Counted from the first letter of the stretch, positions 1 through 9,050 are shown. The stretch is 25,285 bases of DNA from Trichomonas tenax (GCA_023091735.1 JALKBU010000771.1:1-25285); one strand, 5' to 3'. Numbers and translations: made by a program. The notes: generated from the sequence alone by a model not told the origin.

Positions 1-57
1 TATCAAAAGTGAAAATGTAATGTGTATTAAAAATTGAATCAATAAGTGGGTTCTTGC

Positions 58-113
58 TAGGGCCTGGCTTGGCCACTCGAGGGCTTTGGAAGTCTCAGGC
101 CAACCTCGCCCAA
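58..113. other. GC-rich self-complementary patch
   Basis: This short stretch is far richer in G and C than its surroundings and can fold on itself. GGGC at 60-63 pairs with GCCC at 108-111, and TTGGCC at 69-74 pairs with GGCCAA at 98-103, leaving a central loop of about 23 bases. It could be a small structured RNA, part of a dispersed repeat, or chance. I did not find a convincing tRNA, 5S or SRP signature on either strand. Confidence 0.3.
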
Positions 114-231
114 TGACATTCTCGCAATAATTTAACCATGCTTAAATATCGTTGTTTTCTTACCAATTACCAATTAGGTATATGCTCGTTGATGATAGAG
201 TTGTGGCTCGTCAACAACACTAAACTGGATG

Positions 232-375
232 TATTGATTAGACTACAAAGATATTTATGACACTTTTTATAAAGGTGACAATTTGCCCGCTCAAAAAGTG
301 ACAGTTTATTCATAAAAGTGACTTTAAGGCTCACACCCTTCACTTTTTGATGTTCACTTTTGTCATAGACTCCCA
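232..375. repeat. Dispersed repeat, left copy (inverted relative to 25107-25250)
   Basis: The reverse complement of this segment matches 25107-25250 almost end to end. Shared landmarks, in order on the minus strand, are GGAGTCTA, GACAAAAGTGAACATC, CCTTAAAGTCACTTTT, ATGAATAAACTGTCA, GCGGGCAAATTGTCAC and ATAAATATCTTTGTAGTCTA. The octamer AAAGTGAC or its complement recurs several times inside it. The small open frame across it on the minus strand has no recognisable protein features and is not called as a gene. Confidence 0.85.
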
Positions 376-506
376 AAAAAATTAACATTTTTTGTTTTCA
401 GAGCGGGTGCAAAGGTCGAAAATCAAAGGTATATGAAATCGAAATCAATCAATTTCTAACCGATACATGTTTATATAAAACAAAATACTAACAAACAAAT
501 AATATA

Positions 507-1682
507 TTAACAGAAATCCAAGTTAATCTTCTTCGGAGGGACCTTCTTGATGACAGAGAGTATGACAGGGGCATTGACTTGTAGCCTGGAAGTGAGCTTT
601 CGGATATTCCCTGTGTGCCTCTTAACTTGGATGTTTGGGATCTGCAATTTCACTGGATGGATCTCATCACGTGATTTCCTTCTATCCTTCCTCACATTGA
701 GCGGCTCTAAGGCTTCGTTGAAGTAGTTTCTCTTGATTAAGTTGTATTCAAGAGAAGAGCACTTTTTGATGCCTTTCGTTTGCATCTCGTTGATGAACTT
801 CTCGTAGTCGAGTCCGAGCGTGCCCATTGACTCTTTGAACTTCTCCTTGTCGAACTCTAAAGCTTTGAGCTTGTCTTCAACGAATTTGATCTGTTTCTCG
901 AGCCATGGATGCTTCAGAATTTCGTTGAGTTGGATGCGCTTCGATTGATCCTTTGTGAGGAGTTTCTGGAGAAGATCTACGAGGGAAGAGCTGAGGTTAG
1001 AGGGGTACTCGACATCCTTGAAGAGAATCTTCTGTGCTAAGCGTGCAAAGTTGTTGTCTTCGAAAGGAAGATGCCCGGTAACCATCTCATAGAGAACAAT
1101 GCCGATGCTCCAGATGTCGCTGCTGAATGAATAGTGTTCGCCAAGGATCATCTCAGGAGAGGCGTATGATGGAGTGCCGCACTGTGTGTGTAAAAGTTCG
1201 GTTGAACTAGTACGGTTGCTCAGTCCAAAGTCAATGACACGAATGTTGCCGTTCTTGTCAAACAAGATATTGTCGCTCTTAAGGTCGCGGTGAGCGACGC
1301 TGCAGCTGTACTGAAGGTGTTTAAGAACTAAAATAATTTCGCTGAAGATGATGCGCGCGTTATCTTCGCTGAATGGACCATATTCGTTGATAGTGTTGCG
1401 AAGAGTGCCGTGGCTAACGTACTCCATAACAATGAAGATGAACTTCTCGTCTTCCAAAACTTCGTAGAAATCGCTGATGAATGGGTGTGGAATGCGCTTC
1501 ATGATCTCGATCTCGCGCTTCACAAAGACTAAATGGTTAGTGTTGCTGTCAACAACTTTAGGAATCTTCTTGATCGCAACAGGGAGATTAGTGGCCTTGT
1601 GTATCGCGTAGTAGACGTCTGCAAACCCTCCCTGACCGATTTTATGTTGCACAATGTAATTGCACAACACACGAAAATCCAT
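507..1682 (-). CDS. Serine/threonine protein kinase, CAMK-like
   Basis: This is a 391-residue cytoplasmic-type protein kinase that transfers phosphate from ATP to Ser/Thr of unknown substrates. The catalytic domain fills about residues 9-265. Visible motifs are the glycine loop GQGGFADV (16-23), the ATP lysine in VAIKK (K38), the helix-C Glu in KREIEIM, catalytic HRDLKSDN (131-138), DFG (151-153), and SPE (175-177) in place of APE, followed by DIWSIGIVLYEM and HPW near the end of the domain. All key residues are present, so it should be active. The C-terminal 125 residues are helical and basic, with no domain I can name. The HRDLK and DIWSIG style fits the CAMK/SNF1-like kinases that trichomonads have in large numbers. 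The start ATG at 1680-1682 sits nine residues before the domain, so nothing is missing. It is transcribed away from the next gene across a 2-kb spacer. Confidence 0.93.
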   Translation of the reverse strand: MDFRVLCNYIVQHKIGQGGFADVYYAIHKATNLPVAIKKIPKVVDSNTNHLVFVKREIEIMKRIPHPFISDFYEVLEDEKFIFIVMEYVSHGTLRNTINEYGPFSEDNARIIFSEIILVLKHLQYSCSVAHRDLKSDNILFDKNGNIRVIDFGLSNRTSSTELLHTQCGTPSYASPEMILGEHYSFSSDIWSIGIVLYEMVTGHLPFEDNNFARLAQKILFKDVEYPSNLSSSLVDLLQKLLTKDQSKRIQLNEILKHPWLEKQIKFVEDKLKALEFDKEKFKESMGTLGLDYEKFINEMQTKGIKKCSSLEYNLIKRNYFNEALEPLNVRKDRRKSRDEIHPVKLQIPNIQVKRHTGNIRKLTSRLQVNAPVILSVIKKVPPKKINLDFC

Positions 1683-3670
1683 TTATATTTTTTTGAGAAA
1701 ATTTTTTTGAGTTTGACATTCACAAAAATAATTCTCGAAAATTCATTACCAAGATCGTATTTAGAAGCAAAATCACAACGACAAAAATAGTTGTCCACTC
1801 AATATTTTGAGTTTTGAGAGACCCGTGAAAGAAACACCACACTTCCACTCTCGATAGAGAATATAATAGAGTGAGAAATGAACGGACAAATTGAAGATTT
1901 TAGTTTGAATGAGAAACTTTTCAGTATTAAAACTATATAATTAAAAATTCTGATCTGGAACAAATATTTAATGACATTATAACTTTTTTGTGTTAACGTG
2001 CTGGTTCATTATACAATTTTTATTCGTTAATAACTTTTCTCTAAAATTATTGTTTAGTACTATGAATAGATCATATTAAAATTTGAAAGATTATTTTTTA
2101 TTGAGATAATGCGTTATACATAGGTAATAGGGTAAAATTGACAAAGAAATTGTGCTATAATTTTTATGATGAACCATTTATTTTCTGAAGAAGTCTCAAA
2201 ATTTGATTATTTGATTTTGCATCACTCAAAGCAGTGAAATTGCTTTATCTATAATATAAAACAACAATTAATTCGACAAAATTTCGATCACCAACGTACA
2301 TGAGAAAATTTATTGAAACAATGTCTTTGATTATATCATTTGTAGCTGTTTGTCCGTTCATTCACTGAAAATGTCAGATATTTTCAAACAATTTATCTAA
2401 TGAGTTTTGGAGTTTAATATTAAGTTCAACACCTTTTCGAGGTCTTTTTAAATTGATATTCGATATAATTATATGATGTTGCAAGTGATGATGTTTATTT
2501 TTTGTCTTGATTTGGTCAATTTCTCTATTTCGTGCGATGTCGGCGGTGCACTCTAATTATCTGTTATGTTTTTCTTTTCAATAATGTTTGTGCGTGGTGA
2601 ATCCCAATTCTCTCTTTTTTGGCCATGTGGTACTGATATACTGTCCCTCGCTGATTTTCTTTAGTAGCAATAATGCAGATATGTGCCAAAGGTTTCATGT
2701 AATAATTTTGTGTTCTTCACACTGATATTAGTCATAGATCTACAGGTCTAAAATTTATCTTTGAGCACATTCAAATCTATATATAGGTCCATTGTCTTTG
2801 TTTTTACAAATTAAATGGCTGCTAAATTACTTTAAACCTTATACTCTTGGTCAAAAATTTCATATTTTTCTCAGCATATCTTTATTAAAATAAAAAAAAA
2901 TTTCAGAAAGCATAATTTTATATATAATATATTGTTGCTATTATGATTTTCGATTTTTGTTGAAAATTAAATATTTTCAAAGTGAATATTCTTTGGTGAA
3001 ATAGGACATATCTATATGTTTCCTCTGAGTGGGACGATAGGTATGAAAATCTTAATCTTTTCAATGTTGAGCTTTTGTTGGAGACTTTTTCTTTTAGTTT
3101 CCGGTAGGACCGCTTATTTCTTCTTTCGCCATTCATCCATCTTCTATATCTGATCTATTTGCGCCTTTATATAGCGAATGAACATGGTTGCGTGCATCAA
3201 TTCCAATTACATAATTACAACTTTTTATTTTTTAAGTGGATGAACAAAATCCTTTTAACCATAAACTATATTTATTATAGTTAATTGAAATACAAAGTTA
3301 AAAAAGTTACAGATCGATCATGAAAAAACAATCGAAAAATATCGAATTTCGATTATTGTTGAACAGTGAATGGCACCGATTTTTGACATCAAAAATCGAA
3401 TCTTCATCAGCTAAAACTTGTTTCCTTAAAGAGGCAAAATTGCAATGTAATTTTCAACCAAAAATAATCCACATCCACTCAAAATAATTCAACAAAATTT
3501 TTATCAAAATATATATCACAAGCAAAAATAAACATTTCATTATCAAATCTCGTTTTTTTCAAACAATTTCAAATATTTTTGCATAAATATGCATTTTATA
3601 ATGTGAAAAGATAGAAAATCACCGAATTTTCATTTTGCAAAAAGCTGCACAATTGTAAATTTTTTTTAGG
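1683..3670. other. Divergent intergenic spacer
   Basis: About 2 kb of AT-rich DNA separates the kinase from the coiled-coil gene. I see no gene. The short minus-strand frame at 2918-3136 has low-complexity composition and no motif. Just upstream of the kinase start there are two direct copies of a T7GAG run (1689-1715). A perfect 22-bp palindrome lies at 3377-3398. Confidence 0.6.
3377..3398. repeat. Perfect 22-bp palindrome
   Basis: Arms CGATTTTTGA and TCAAAAATCG, 10 bp each, flank a CA centre. It lies about 270 bp upstream of the coiled-coil gene start. It may be a hairpin or a dimeric protein-binding site; no function can be read from sequence. Confidence 0.6.
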
Positions 3671-5191
3671 ATGAGGGCAACTCCTAAATCTTCTTTTGGA
3701 CGGACCCCATTAATCTTGACGTCCAACAACAGGAACACGAGGTCTTCGCAAACGAGCCAGAACTATAACAACAATCCGTACACAAGACCAAAAACGCAGA
3801 TGTCACCTAAAAGACAAGAGCCAGAAGAGATACCTTCGTACCTGGAGGATTCAGAGTGCATTAATTTGAGAGAATCGAACTGGGAAGAGCCGAATTTCTC
3901 TGAAATCGAAAATGAAAAATTAAAGAAACTTGTGACGCACTTAAATGAATACTCTTCGAGTTGCGCTTCGAAGGAGAACTATAAAGATGCGAGAAGGTCC
4001 GTTGAACTCTCGAATTTGGCGATGCACGAATTGAATAATCGCAATAAAACAAAAACAAGGTCTTTCAAGGCACAGCAGCCAGATGAGGCTATCCAGGAAG
4101 CTCAGAAGAAGTACAAAGAAAAGTGCAAAAAAACAGATCAAGAATACAATGAAAGATTGCAGAAAATTAAAGAGAAACACGCCAAAGAAGCCGAGGAATT
4201 GGACAAAAAGTGGTCCGAAGACATGCCACAGAAGTACAGAAAACCATCTCAACAAATTTTACAAATGAAAAAGATCGAGAAAGGATTGGCGCAATGCGGC
4301 GAATTCGAACACGCTGAGGAGATGCACAAGAGGACGGAGGAGTTGATCCAGAAAGAAGCAGATTTAGCTCAAGATTTATTGATCCATGATTATAAAATCG
4401 CCAAAAACAAGCTTCAAAATGACCAAAAGAACGAAATTGACGTCTTAGAACAGTGGTACAAGACAGCACAAGACTTGAATCAATCGAGATACGCTGTTGA
4501 CTTATTGGCCGCTGAAAAACGCAAGAATGTCGTCACTCAGAGGAACAAAGAGAACAGCAAACCAATAATTAGGCTGACATCACGTGGAAAAATCTCTGTC
4601 ACCAAAATGAGAAATTCTGATAATATTCAAGCTGTTCTTTTACCGCCACTGATCCCTCCAATGGATCCAAGATTCAAGCAGCAGAAGAAATCGACACAAT
4701 CCAGCCCATCAAAGACGCAGAATGGAGTTTTCACGACACAACCAGACACGTCTAAAACACGGACACCGAAGGCGCACTCTGACGATGATCTTTCACTCAG
4801 AGAGGCCGTTGAGAACAAATTGGATGAAGAGAAGCTTGGCAATGAGGATAAGAATAACAGTGAAGAGCCAGAAAAGAATGATGTTAGTGCACAAAATGAG
4901 AACAAAGAAGAAGAAAACCTCGAAGGCAACAACGATGATGATCAGAACGACAAGGTCTCTTTGAAAGAGGCTCTTGAGGACGCTCTGACACCGGCTGAAG
5001 AACACAAGGAAAAAGAGAAGCCTAAAGAGGAAGAAAGAGCATTTGAAGAACCACCAAAAGAAGAAGAGAAGCCAAAGGAGGAAAAACCAAAGCCAATGGG
5101 CTTATTCGGTGCAATACAGCAGAAGATAGAGAATGCTGATGATAAGACTGAAGCCAATGTAGTTGATGACACTCCAGATCCACCAAAGTAG
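3671..5191 (+). CDS. Coiled-coil protein with E/K/P-rich repetitive tail; frame broken at 5189
   Basis: The open frame gives 506 residues and ends at TAG 5189-5191, but coding-like sequence continues beyond it (next entry). Residues 1-60 are Ser/Thr/Asn-rich and probably disordered. Residues about 75-300 are highly charged, predicted coiled coil (for example KEKHAKEAEELDKKW and KRTEELIQKEADLAQDLL). The layout resembles conserved coiled-coil proteins of trichomonads that I recall but cannot name. From about residue 375 the chain is acidic and repetitive: E/K/P linkers alternate with short helix-like modules (LSLREAVENKL, VSLKEALEDAL, MGLFGAIQQKIENA). There are no membrane segments or catalytic motifs. 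The ATG at 3671 follows a T8AGG run. A TCATTT Inr-like motif lies about 40 bp upstream. A role as a cytoskeletal or scaffold protein is inference only. Confidence 0.75.
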   Translation: MRATPKSSFGRTPLILTSNNRNTRSSQTSQNYNNNPYTRPKTQMSPKRQEPEEIPSYLEDSECINLRESNWEEPNFSEIENEKLKKLVTHLNEYSSSCASKENYKDARRSVELSNLAMHELNNRNKTKTRSFKAQQPDEAIQEAQKKYKEKCKKTDQEYNERLQKIKEKHAKEAEELDKKWSEDMPQKYRKPSQQILQMKKIEKGLAQCGEFEHAEEMHKRTEELIQKEADLAQDLLIHDYKIAKNKLQNDQKNEIDVLEQWYKTAQDLNQSRYAVDLLAAEKRKNVVTQRNKENSKPIIRLTSRGKISVTKMRNSDNIQAVLLPPLIPPMDPRFKQQKKSTQSSPSKTQNGVFTTQPDTSKTRTPKAHSDDDLSLREAVENKLDEEKLGNEDKNNSEEPEKNDVSAQNENKEEENLEGNNDDDQNDKVSLKEALEDALTPAEEHKEKEKPKEEERAFEEPPKEEEKPKEEKPKPMGLFGAIQQKIENADDKTEANVVDDTPDPPK

Positions 5192-5655
5192 GAAGAAAGC
5201 CAAAGGAGGAAGAAAAACCTGCTGAGGGGCCAAAAGAGGAAGAAAAAGTTGAAGAAAGAAATGTTGAAACAGAAGAAGTACCGGCAGAAACAATCGAAGA
5301 TGACTTCGAGGAGATAGAAGAGAAGCCAAAGTCCATCATGTCAACACTCGTAGATAAACGCCAGGCAAATGGCGTTGATGACACTCCAGCGCCACCAAAG
5401 GAAGTGGAAAAGCCAAAGGAAAAACCTGCTGAAGAAGAGAAGAAAGAAGAGCATAAAGAGGAAGAGAAGTCAGCAGAAGATGAAAAGCCAGCGCCAGTTG
5501 AAGAGAAGAAAGAAGAATTTCACGGATTCGGACTTATGAGTGCTTTAGCAAATGCTTTAGATGCATAGAAGGAACCAGAGGCTCATTCAAATGCAAATGA
5601 GACAGCAGCATTCGAAACAGAGACTCAGAAGTTCAAAATAGAAGATGAGAATTAA
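5191..5655 (+). pseudogene. Continuation of the coiled-coil gene tail in the shifted frame, with an in-frame TAG
   Basis: From 5191 the frame one base back (codons starting at 5191, 5194 and so on) reads E/K/P-rich protein without a stop to TAG 5566-5568. After that TAG the same frame continues for 28 acidic codons (KEPEAHSNANETAAFETETQ and onward) to TAA 5653-5655. The sequence GTTGATGACACTCCAG occurs at 5162-5177 and again at 5374-5389, 212 bases apart. One extra base would make an exact 71-codon repeat. The flanking text at 5186-5205 is one base shorter than its partner in the second unit, so a 1-bp deletion or a sequencing error near 5188-5200 is likely. The TAG at 5566 needs a separate explanation: a nonsense mutation, readthrough, or a true end. 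Confidence 0.7.
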
Positions 5656-6041
5656 TACTGAATATAATATATTTGATTTATCTTATTTTCAAGTCACAAA
5701 TGTTTTAAATTATGATTTCATTATTCAAATCATACTCTATTTCATATTGTTATAATTGATATTGAATTTTGGAGAAATATTGAAACTAATTAAACAGGAA
5801 TAATGATGAAAATCTGTTTAAAAGTTTGTTTATATGTGATTAATGATACACAATTAAACTGATTTTACGAATGCAAATTCTTTAAATTAAATTTCAAAAA
5901 ATAGAAAGCGGATGAACGTAGTATAGCAAAGGTAAAGTGATGGCGAATACGGAGTTAAGTTGTTGGCCAGATGATAGAAGAAAATAAATTTCGAATTTAA
6001 AAACTCTATAAATTTTAAAATACAAAGAAAAAGCAGTACAC
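5656..6041. other. Convergent spacer
   Basis: About 390 bp of AT-rich sequence lies between the 3' ends of the coiled-coil gene and the hydrolase. I see no gene or repeat. Confidence 0.5.
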
Positions 6042-6689
6042 TCATTGCAAGAAGATGTTATATTTCCTCTCATTTTCGATAGATGTGCAAGATTGGTGTC
6101 CAGGAATAATAACGTAATGATCCGGAAAATCTTTCATCAATCTCTTGAGGTTCGATATCAGCAGCTTCTCGTCGCAGTCTGCGTACTCTGTGTTTCCAAT
6201 CGATCCTGGATAAATTGAATCACCGGTGAAAATAAATTCTCCATCGTCGCACACGTAAAACAAGCTTCCAGGTGAATGTCCGGGACACTCTAACACTCGC
6301 AGCTTGATATTACCAATCGAAATCTGATCATTTTCATTGACGGCTTGTAATTTATCATTTTGATCAAATACGAAGTAGCACCCGAACTCATTGGCTAAAT
6401 TATGATCGTTATTCGTTAAGGAGTCGATGTCTCTTTTTCCGATGCAAATTTTGTCGACATTGTAATTTTGGCATATATCAGGGATACCAGAGATGTGATC
6501 AATGTGTCCGTGTGTCAACAAAATCGTGACAATTGGGTTATCAATTTTGAATGAATCAATTATATACTGCTGCTGTGGTGTATTATCGCCTGGATCCACA
6601 ATGCACACGTGAGATCCATCGTGGAAAATGTATGTAGAAGATTGGCAGCAAATGTTATTCACACGCTTCACTATTTTTGGGAGAGTCAT
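6042..6689 (-). CDS. Metallo-beta-lactamase-fold hydrolase, glyoxalase II-like
   Basis: This 215-residue single-domain protein has the complete metal-binding set of the metallo-beta-lactamase fold: HGHIDH (H60, H62, D64, H65), CPGHSPGS (H138), FTGDSIYPGSIG (D157) and IPGHQS (H198). These residues bind two metal ions, usually zinc, and activate water. The size and the GDSIYPGSIG loop match the short glyoxalase II-like (YcbL-type) hydrolases common in bacteria, which cleave thioesters such as S-lactoylglutathione or related substrates. The real substrate cannot be read from sequence. It has no targeting signal or membrane segment, so it is probably cytosolic. The ATG is followed directly by the domain. 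Upstream, a perfect hairpin (6705-6730) lies 15 bp before the start and has a TCATTT Inr-like motif in its loop. Bacterial origin is possible but unproven. The gene appears intact. Confidence 0.93.
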   Translation of the reverse strand: MTLPKIVKRVNNICCQSSTYIFHDGSHVCIVDPGDNTPQQQYIIDSFKIDNPIVTILLTHGHIDHISGIPDICQNYNVDKICIGKRDIDSLTNNDHNLANEFGCYFVFDQNDKLQAVNENDQISIGNIKLRVLECPGHSPGSLFYVCDDGEFIFTGDSIYPGSIGNTEYADCDEKLLISNLKRLMKDFPDHYVIIPGHQSCTSIENERKYNIFLQ

Positions 6690-6704
6690 TGAAAAAAATT
6701 AATT

Positions 6705-6730
6705 AAGGGGTTAATAAATGATAACCCCTT
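6705..6730 (-). promoter_or_regulatory. Hairpin with Inr-like loop upstream of the hydrolase
   Basis: Perfect 9-bp arms AAGGGGTTA (6705-6713) and TAACCCCTT (6722-6730) enclose an 8-base loop. Read on the minus strand, the loop contains TCATTT, which fits the trichomonad initiator pattern TCA-Y-W. It lies 15 bp upstream of the ATG at 6689, where start-site elements sit in these organisms. The role is inferred. Confidence 0.5.
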
Positions 6731-6826
6731 TATTTTTTATATCCTCAAATTTCGGACATCCCTTATGGAATGGAATCGAATAAAAACAATGATAATTTGG
6801 TAAAACTATTCAAAATATAAAAATTT

Positions 6827-6836
6827 GCATTCAAAA
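6827..6836. repeat. Left target-site duplication candidate
   Basis: GCATTCAAAA here is repeated in the same orientation at 7863-7872. The two copies directly abut the inverted ends of the element at 6837-7862. Confidence 0.65.
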
Positions 6837-7862
6837 GGCTCCACTTTTTTCTCGTTGACCTTTTGAGTTTTGCGATTTTTAACGAGTAAACCCCTTCCTG
6901 GACGAATCTGATGAAATATTTACGTGCTTTTTGTAGGTGCTGATTCTAGTGGTGCAATCTGTTTCATGATCTTAGCAAGGTATTACTTAATCACGATATG
7001 ATTACAAACAGAAACCCATTACAAATCATTAATGGGCTTCTGTTATGAATCTCTTTGATGATTATAACAAATACATCTCACTATTATAGCGTTCGCTCGC
7101 TTATTTTTGCTAGAGTTCCCCTAGAAAAATCAATAAAATCAAAAAAGAAAAAATATGCTACGCGCAGGAGTCAAACGGCATTCCTTTGCTCATGCATCGA
7201 GCATACCTAACGTTATGCTACCTCAAGTTCGCACAAATTTGCTCATTGGTAACATTACATATCAAATTTTCGACTTTACATGACAAATAACAGATAATAA
7301 GTGTTGAAAATAATGACTTTCGTTATTTTACATGTCACAATTCGCTGAAATCTCATTGAGGCATGGAGATCCTCAAGTTAAATAGACAAGCAAATGCTAT
7401 AAACATACTCAGCACCCCTGACAAGCACCAATTTCTTATTAAAATAAATGGAAATAAGTTAAATTATTGCTTTTTTAAAAATACAAAAACAGAGTCTCAT
7501 ATTCTTAAAATAATAATCTATAATCACACTGTTTATGAATTTTTAATTATAATTGATTTTGCTAATATATTTATAAATTCTGCGATTTAATATAGGCTAC
7601 ATCTATATTATTAACATGCAGTTATACCTACAATAGAGAAGAGAAGAGCTTCCATCATCTTCCAATACAAGATAGTGTTTGTTTAAGCAAAATCAGATTG
7701 GATGAGCGGCTTGGTCTTTGTTTGCAGAGATATTATTGATACCACTGTAAACAGAACCCCAGAAAGGCACGTAAATGCTTTATCAGATCAGATCTGATCT
7801 ATAGGGGGTCACTCGTTAAAAATCGCAAAACTCAAAAGAGTAAACGAGAAAAAAAAATTAAG
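6837..7862. mobile_element. Non-autonomous DNA transposon, Mutator-like (MULE/MITE type)
   Basis: A 1,026-bp element carries long terminal inverted repeats, about 117 bp at the left (6837-6953) and 122 bp at the right (7741-7862). They share a 28-bp identical core: 6860-6887, and its reverse complement at 7811-7838. Both also have TTTACGTGC and end in AGTGGT towards the inside. The element is flanked by a 10-bp direct repeat. Long inverted ends with a 9-11 bp target duplication are typical of Mutator-like elements, which are known in Trichomonas. No transposase is encoded. The 75-codon frame at 7363-7590 lacks any motif, so the element would depend on a transposase supplied from elsewhere. 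Inside there are a hairpin (7008-7021 with 7030-7043, one mismatch) and a tRNA-like stretch (7150-7227). Confidence 0.7.
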
Positions 7863-7872
7863 GCATTCAAAA
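7863..7872. repeat. Right target-site duplication candidate
   Basis: Second copy of GCATTCAAAA, immediately outside the right inverted end of the element. Confidence 0.65.
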
Positions 7873-8469
7873 TATTAAACTTTAAATTGACAAATTCTAT
7901 TCATATCTGGTTTATTCTATCGATTTGCACATTTAAATTATGACCTAAAACAGCGTATTTTACATTTTTGAAATTAATGAGATTTTGTTGGATTTTGGAA
8001 ATGGAGGATTTTGTTGATAAAAAACATCTGCAAACACTTTATACTGTTGATTTTCATCAGTGCTTGTTTTAAAAAAAGTTGGTAAGAAAAGTGATTTTTT
8101 TTTGAGTCAAAATACAGGCCCAGAATTGGTTTACGCCAGCTGCAATTTTGCTTCTGACGGAGAATTCATGGTTCAGATGCATAAATAACTGATGTTATTC
8201 TCAAAATTTTTAGATATGATTTTATTGTGCTTCTTCGATACCAGCGCCAATATTTGCCGGGCCATTAAAGGGTGTTTATGAGGAAATCGTCAATAGATAA
8301 GGGCTTTGTGTGGTCAAATCAAAATATTTGTCACATAAATCATAATTTATCATGTAAACACACATTAATTTATTGAGCGTTATATATCATAGTTATCCAT
8401 CCAAATTTATATCATAATCTTTTCTCAATATATTGAACCATAACATAGAGTAACAAGGCTAAATATACG
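7873..8469. other. AT-rich spacer
   Basis: About 600 bp between the transposon and the ankyrin debris. No gene, repeat or RNA is recognised. Confidence 0.4.
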
Positions 8470-8800
8470 ATTTCTTAACATGAAAAATAGCATTTGTTTT
8501 ACGAGTAATATCACAGATGAAACATTTAATAATGCAGTTGAAGGATGTATAACAAAAGCATTGTGAGGTCTTTGTTTAATGGTGGCTATACAATTACTTT
8601 TCACCATAATGATATTTCCAATTGGCTCCTTGAACAAAAAGGATCAATTGGAAGGAATAATGATGCTGAGTGTTTTTACTATGGAAGTTTTGATGCTTTC
8701 AATATTTATGACTGAAAATGAGAATCTAATTCATTTTGAACTAAAGTTTGCTCAACTGCAACACAAGTTAATCAAACAAATTTAATCATCATGACAATGG

Positions 8801-8820
8801 ATCAATCATTCACATTTTAT
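8801..8820 (+). repeat. 20-bp direct repeat, copy 1
   Basis: ATCAATCATTCACATTTTAT is repeated exactly at 8923-8942, inside the ankyrin remnant. The 122-bp offset is not a multiple of three. Confidence 0.7.
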
Positions 8821-8922
8821 TATCTTTATAAAATGAATCCTTTATCAATTGCTGTTAAAATCAATTCTCTCGAAATCAGTCAATATCTGATAGATCATGG
8901 AGCTGATGTCAACATGAAAGTA

Positions 8923-8942
8923 ATCAATCATTCACATTTTAT
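8923..8942 (+). repeat. 20-bp direct repeat, copy 2
   Basis: Exact second copy of the 20-mer at 8801-8820. It follows directly after the DHGADVNMK ankyrin turn. Confidence 0.7.
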
Positions 8943-9050
8943 CATCATTATGATATTGGAACAATATGTCTCTTTCTTTTTCAGGCGAGAATTGAGGTCT
9001 CACTGTCTTTTGTTGCTATCAATTATATCTATATTTATATTTGTTAGTTG

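Larger units (their letters stand above)
8470..9050 (+). pseudogene. Ankyrin-repeat gene remnant
   Basis: Fragments of an ankyrin protein appear in different frames. At about 8645-8700 one frame reads NNDAECFYYGSFDAFN and then meets a stop. The CYYGSFDAF-type text resembles the region that precedes ankyrin repeats in trichomonad DUF3447-type proteins. At about 8830-8920 a second frame reads MNPLSIAVKINSLEISQYLI followed by DHGADVNMK, which is a clear single ankyrin repeat (helix pair plus DHGADVN turn). No frame stays open across the region, so this is a decayed relic and not a gene. The short frames called here (8579-8785, 8791-9051, 9048-9272) are pieces of it or noise. An exact 20-bp repeat lies at 8801-8820 and 8923-8942. 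Confidence 0.6.

Noticed and set aside
167..388. 73-codon minus-strand frame at the left edge
   Set aside because: It lies across the dispersed repeat, has no protein motif, and the other repeat copy does not keep the frame open.
3655..3673. T8AGG before the 3671 ATG as a 3' splice site
   Set aside because: It lacks the conserved branch/acceptor motif of parabasalid introns, and no upstream exon is visible.
5180..5205. Intron or programmed frameshift joining the two parts of the coiled-coil gene
   Set aside because: There is no trichomonad-style 5' site (GTAYGT) with an ACTAAC...CAG acceptor, and no canonical X-XXY-YYZ slippery site before the TAG. A missing base in a tandem repeat fits better.
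7150..7227. A functional tRNA gene
   Set aside because: Only the boxes and the D-stem fit. The acceptor, anticodon and T stems do not pair and position 33 is not T, so it is kept only as a low-interest observation.
7363..7590. 75-codon frame inside the transposon as a gene
   Set aside because: AT-driven composition, no motif, and no resemblance to a transposase.
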